Below, piece after piece: positions 4,869 to 5,969 of a stretch of DNA of 5,969 nucleotides. Each line of letters begins with the position of its first letter. The stretch's first letter is position 1. The notes under the pieces were generated by a model. The model made no database searches, had not been told where the DNA came from, and saw only the letters and a program-made list of their open reading frames with translations. Made by a program: the position numbers and the translations under genes. This stretch comes from RGIG4608 sp045635885 (GTDB lineage: Bacteria > Bacillota > Clostridia > Oscillospirales > CAG-272), in the NCBI GenBank assembly GCA_045635885.1, contig JAZTWO010000017.1, positions 1-5,969 on the forward strand. The letters are read 5' to 3'.

Positions 4869-5599
4869 ATATTTGAAGATCTAATTGCCAAAGGATGAAC
4901 CTCACAGTCCGAGGGCACAGTTATCTTCGTTAGAGTTTCGCACAGTGAAAAGGCATACATGCCAACGCATTCGAGCGTGCTTGGCAGTGTGATATTTTCA
5001 AGATAGGTACAGTAGTAAAATGTGTAGTCCTTGATCTCGGTAACACCCTCCGGAACTGTGATGCTCTTCAAAAAGTGACATTCATAGAACGCAGATCTTC
5101 CGATATAAACAACCGTGCTTGGAATATTTATCTCGGTCGCTCTGCACTGATAAAATGCCTTTGTATAGATGTCAATAAGTCCCTCAGGGAGAACAATTTT
5201 GTCTGTATCAACACTGAACGCACTGTTTCCAATTGCGGTTACCTGCTTTCCGTTGATTTTTTGGGGGACAACTATTTCGCGCGGCGCCTTATGATGAGCG
5301 AGATAGTTGGGGTCGAGACCGAGAATTCTGTAACCGTCATTGTCGGGGTCAACGTCGTAAAGGAAGATATCGTAAACCATAACATCATCCTCGGTAGGAT
5401 TCTGAGAGGAGGAATTCGTTGATGTTGTAGTTGTGGTAGTAGTTGTGGTAGTAGTTGATGATGTTGTTGTAGATGTCATTGTGCCTGATTCCTCAGGGTT
5501 TGGCTCCTTGGACATAGTTCTGATAAGAAGCGAGGCAAGTATAATCAAAACTGCCAATAAAACGATTAATATTATTGTTAAAACTTTATTGTTGTTCAT
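4850..5599 (-). CDS. membrane-anchored BspA-like leucine-rich-repeat protein
   Basis: This is a 249-residue protein of unknown specific function. Residues 5-27 are a strongly hydrophobic helix with no signal-peptidase site and no lipobox Cys, so it is probably a signal anchor with the C-terminus outside. Residues 40-66 are a Thr/Ser-rich stalk containing eleven consecutive Thr (49-59), a kind of linker often seen spanning Gram-positive walls. From about residue 106 there are about five units of the BspA (LRR_5) type, with the pattern I-x-[IV/L]-P-x-x-[VL]-x-x-I-x-x-x-[AT]-F-x-x-C about every 23 residues (for example IPSTVVYIGRSAFYEC, 159-174). Such domains mediate adhesion or binding in other bacteria; its ligand here is unknown. 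No LPXTG sorting signal is present. The start is supported by AAAGGAG seven bases upstream. It is co-directional with tcdA and overlaps it functionally through a TAATATG junction. Repeat copy B lies upstream. Confidence 0.85.
   Translation of the reverse strand: MNNNKVLTIILIVLLAVLIILASLLIRTMSKEPNPEESGTMTSTTTSSTTTTTTTTTTTSTNSSSQNPTEDDVMVYDIFLYDVDPDNDGYRILGLDPNYLAHHKAPREIVVPQKINGKQVTAIGNSAFSVDTDKIVLPEGLIDIYTKAFYQCRATEINIPSTVVYIGRSAFYECHFLKSITVPEGVTEIKDYTFYYCTYLENITLPSTLECVGMYAFSLCETLTKITVPSDCEVHPLAIRSSNIQVEYK
5431..5454. repeat. tandem 12-bp repeat in the Thr stalk
   Basis: TTGTGGTAGTAG occurs twice in direct tandem, flanked by partial units (TTGTAG before, TTGATG after), inside the codons for the poly-Thr stalk. 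The unit is a multiple of three, so gain or loss by slippage would change stalk length by four residues without shifting frame. Confidence 0.8.
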
Positions 5600-5606
5600 T
5601 TTTTTG

Positions 5607-5613
5607 CTCCTTT
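5607..5613 (-). promoter_or_regulatory. ribosome binding site of the LRR gene
   Basis: AAAGGAG lies seven bases upstream of the ATG at 5599-5597. It supports MNNNKV as the start. Confidence 0.75.
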
Positions 5614-5665
5614 GATGTTTTTTTATTTCAAATTTTGATTTATCAGAAAGTTAGTTAAAACAAAA

Positions 5666-5969
5666 CCGCTCACGCCGCTTGGGCGCGCGCTTTTGAAAAA
5701 GCGCGGCAAAACAATCGATTGGTGTGTGCGAAGTCGACGTAAATTTTCGATAATTCGTGGGCGAATTATCGGTTTTGAAACTTCGTCACACACTTACACG
5801 CAAGCGCGACGTGTGAGTCGAACTTTCAAAACTACGAAAACCACTATTAACATAGTGCTTTTCTAAAATTTACTTTGCTAAACTATAGCCGTTTGATAGT
5901 GATATGGCTACATACCCAGTAGCAAATCATAGATTTTCGAATGTATGAGAAAATCGTTATGTATTGTTT
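5666..5969. repeat. structured intergenic repeat, copy B (runs off the window)
   Basis: This copy lies upstream of the LRR gene and continues past the window end. It begins with the 50-base block shared with copy A (47 of 50). Hairpins: 5686-5705 (CGCGCTTT/AAAGCGCG), an outer stem GTGTGTGCGAAG 5722-5733 with 5781-5793 (one bulged T) enclosing CGATAATTCG/CGAATTATCG at 5748-5771, then CTTACACG/CGTGTGAG (5793-5817, one G-T pair), CACTAT/ATAGTG (5842-5857), TTTGCTA 5874-5880 with TAGCAAA 5920-5926 enclosing ACTAT/ATAGT (5882-5900), and GATTTTC/GAAAATC (5932-5955) around the loop GAATGTATGA, nearly identical to copy A. I see no gene in this stretch and no clear promoter for the LRR gene between the repeat and its ATG. 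Confidence 0.85.

Noticed and set aside
4849..4905. Longer tcdA beginning inside the LRR gene
   Set aside because: The conserved TcdA N-terminus begins at about MQKFLRTE; the extension is merely the LRR coding sequence read in another frame.
5614..5665. A promoter for the LRR gene between its ATG and repeat copy B
   Set aside because: Only weak AT-rich matches are present (for example GATAAA without a good -35), so I could not support a call.

Overview
The window looks like a chromosomal housekeeping segment of a low-to-medium-GC Gram-positive bacterium, most likely a gut-type member of the Clostridia (inference). The grounds are strong AGGAGG-type Shine-Dalgarno sites, a 240-residue Bacillus-type NagB, a Gram-positive-type tRNA nucleotidyltransferase, TTGACA/TATAAT promoters, and a membrane-anchored BspA-like leucine-rich-repeat protein on a Thr/Ser stalk. 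I cannot name the species.

Every gene I can support is on the minus strand, so transcription runs from high to low coordinates. In that order: a BspA-like surface protein (5599-4850) is followed after one base by tcdA (4848-4135). Repeat copy C fills 3741-4112. cca (3711-2491) comes next, with the nagB promoter (2486-2458) starting just after its stop codon, then nagB (2387-1665). Repeat copy A fills 1261-1641. Then come hslO (1213-320), a near-perfect sigma-70 promoter (298-270), tRNA-Val(UAC) (239-164) and tRNA-Asp(GUC) (87-11).

There is a loose tRNA theme. The window has two tRNA genes that already encode CCA, the enzyme that adds or repairs CCA, and TcdA, which cyclises t6A37 on tRNAs reading ANN codons. 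HslO (Hsp33) is a redox-activated chaperone, NagB feeds amino-sugar carbon into glycolysis, and the LRR protein faces outward. I see no single pathway tying all of them together.

The most unusual content is non-coding. Three intergenic stretches (about 1261-1641, 3741-4112, and 5666 to the window edge) are copies of one roughly 0.37-0.38 kb element, all in the same orientation. Short blocks of sequence are conserved between copies. The hairpins between them often differ in sequence yet still pair perfectly or nearly so, and hairpins with A/T-rich stems cap both ends. This pattern suggests selection on structure (RNA or single-stranded DNA) rather than on a protein. I do not recognise the element as a named family.
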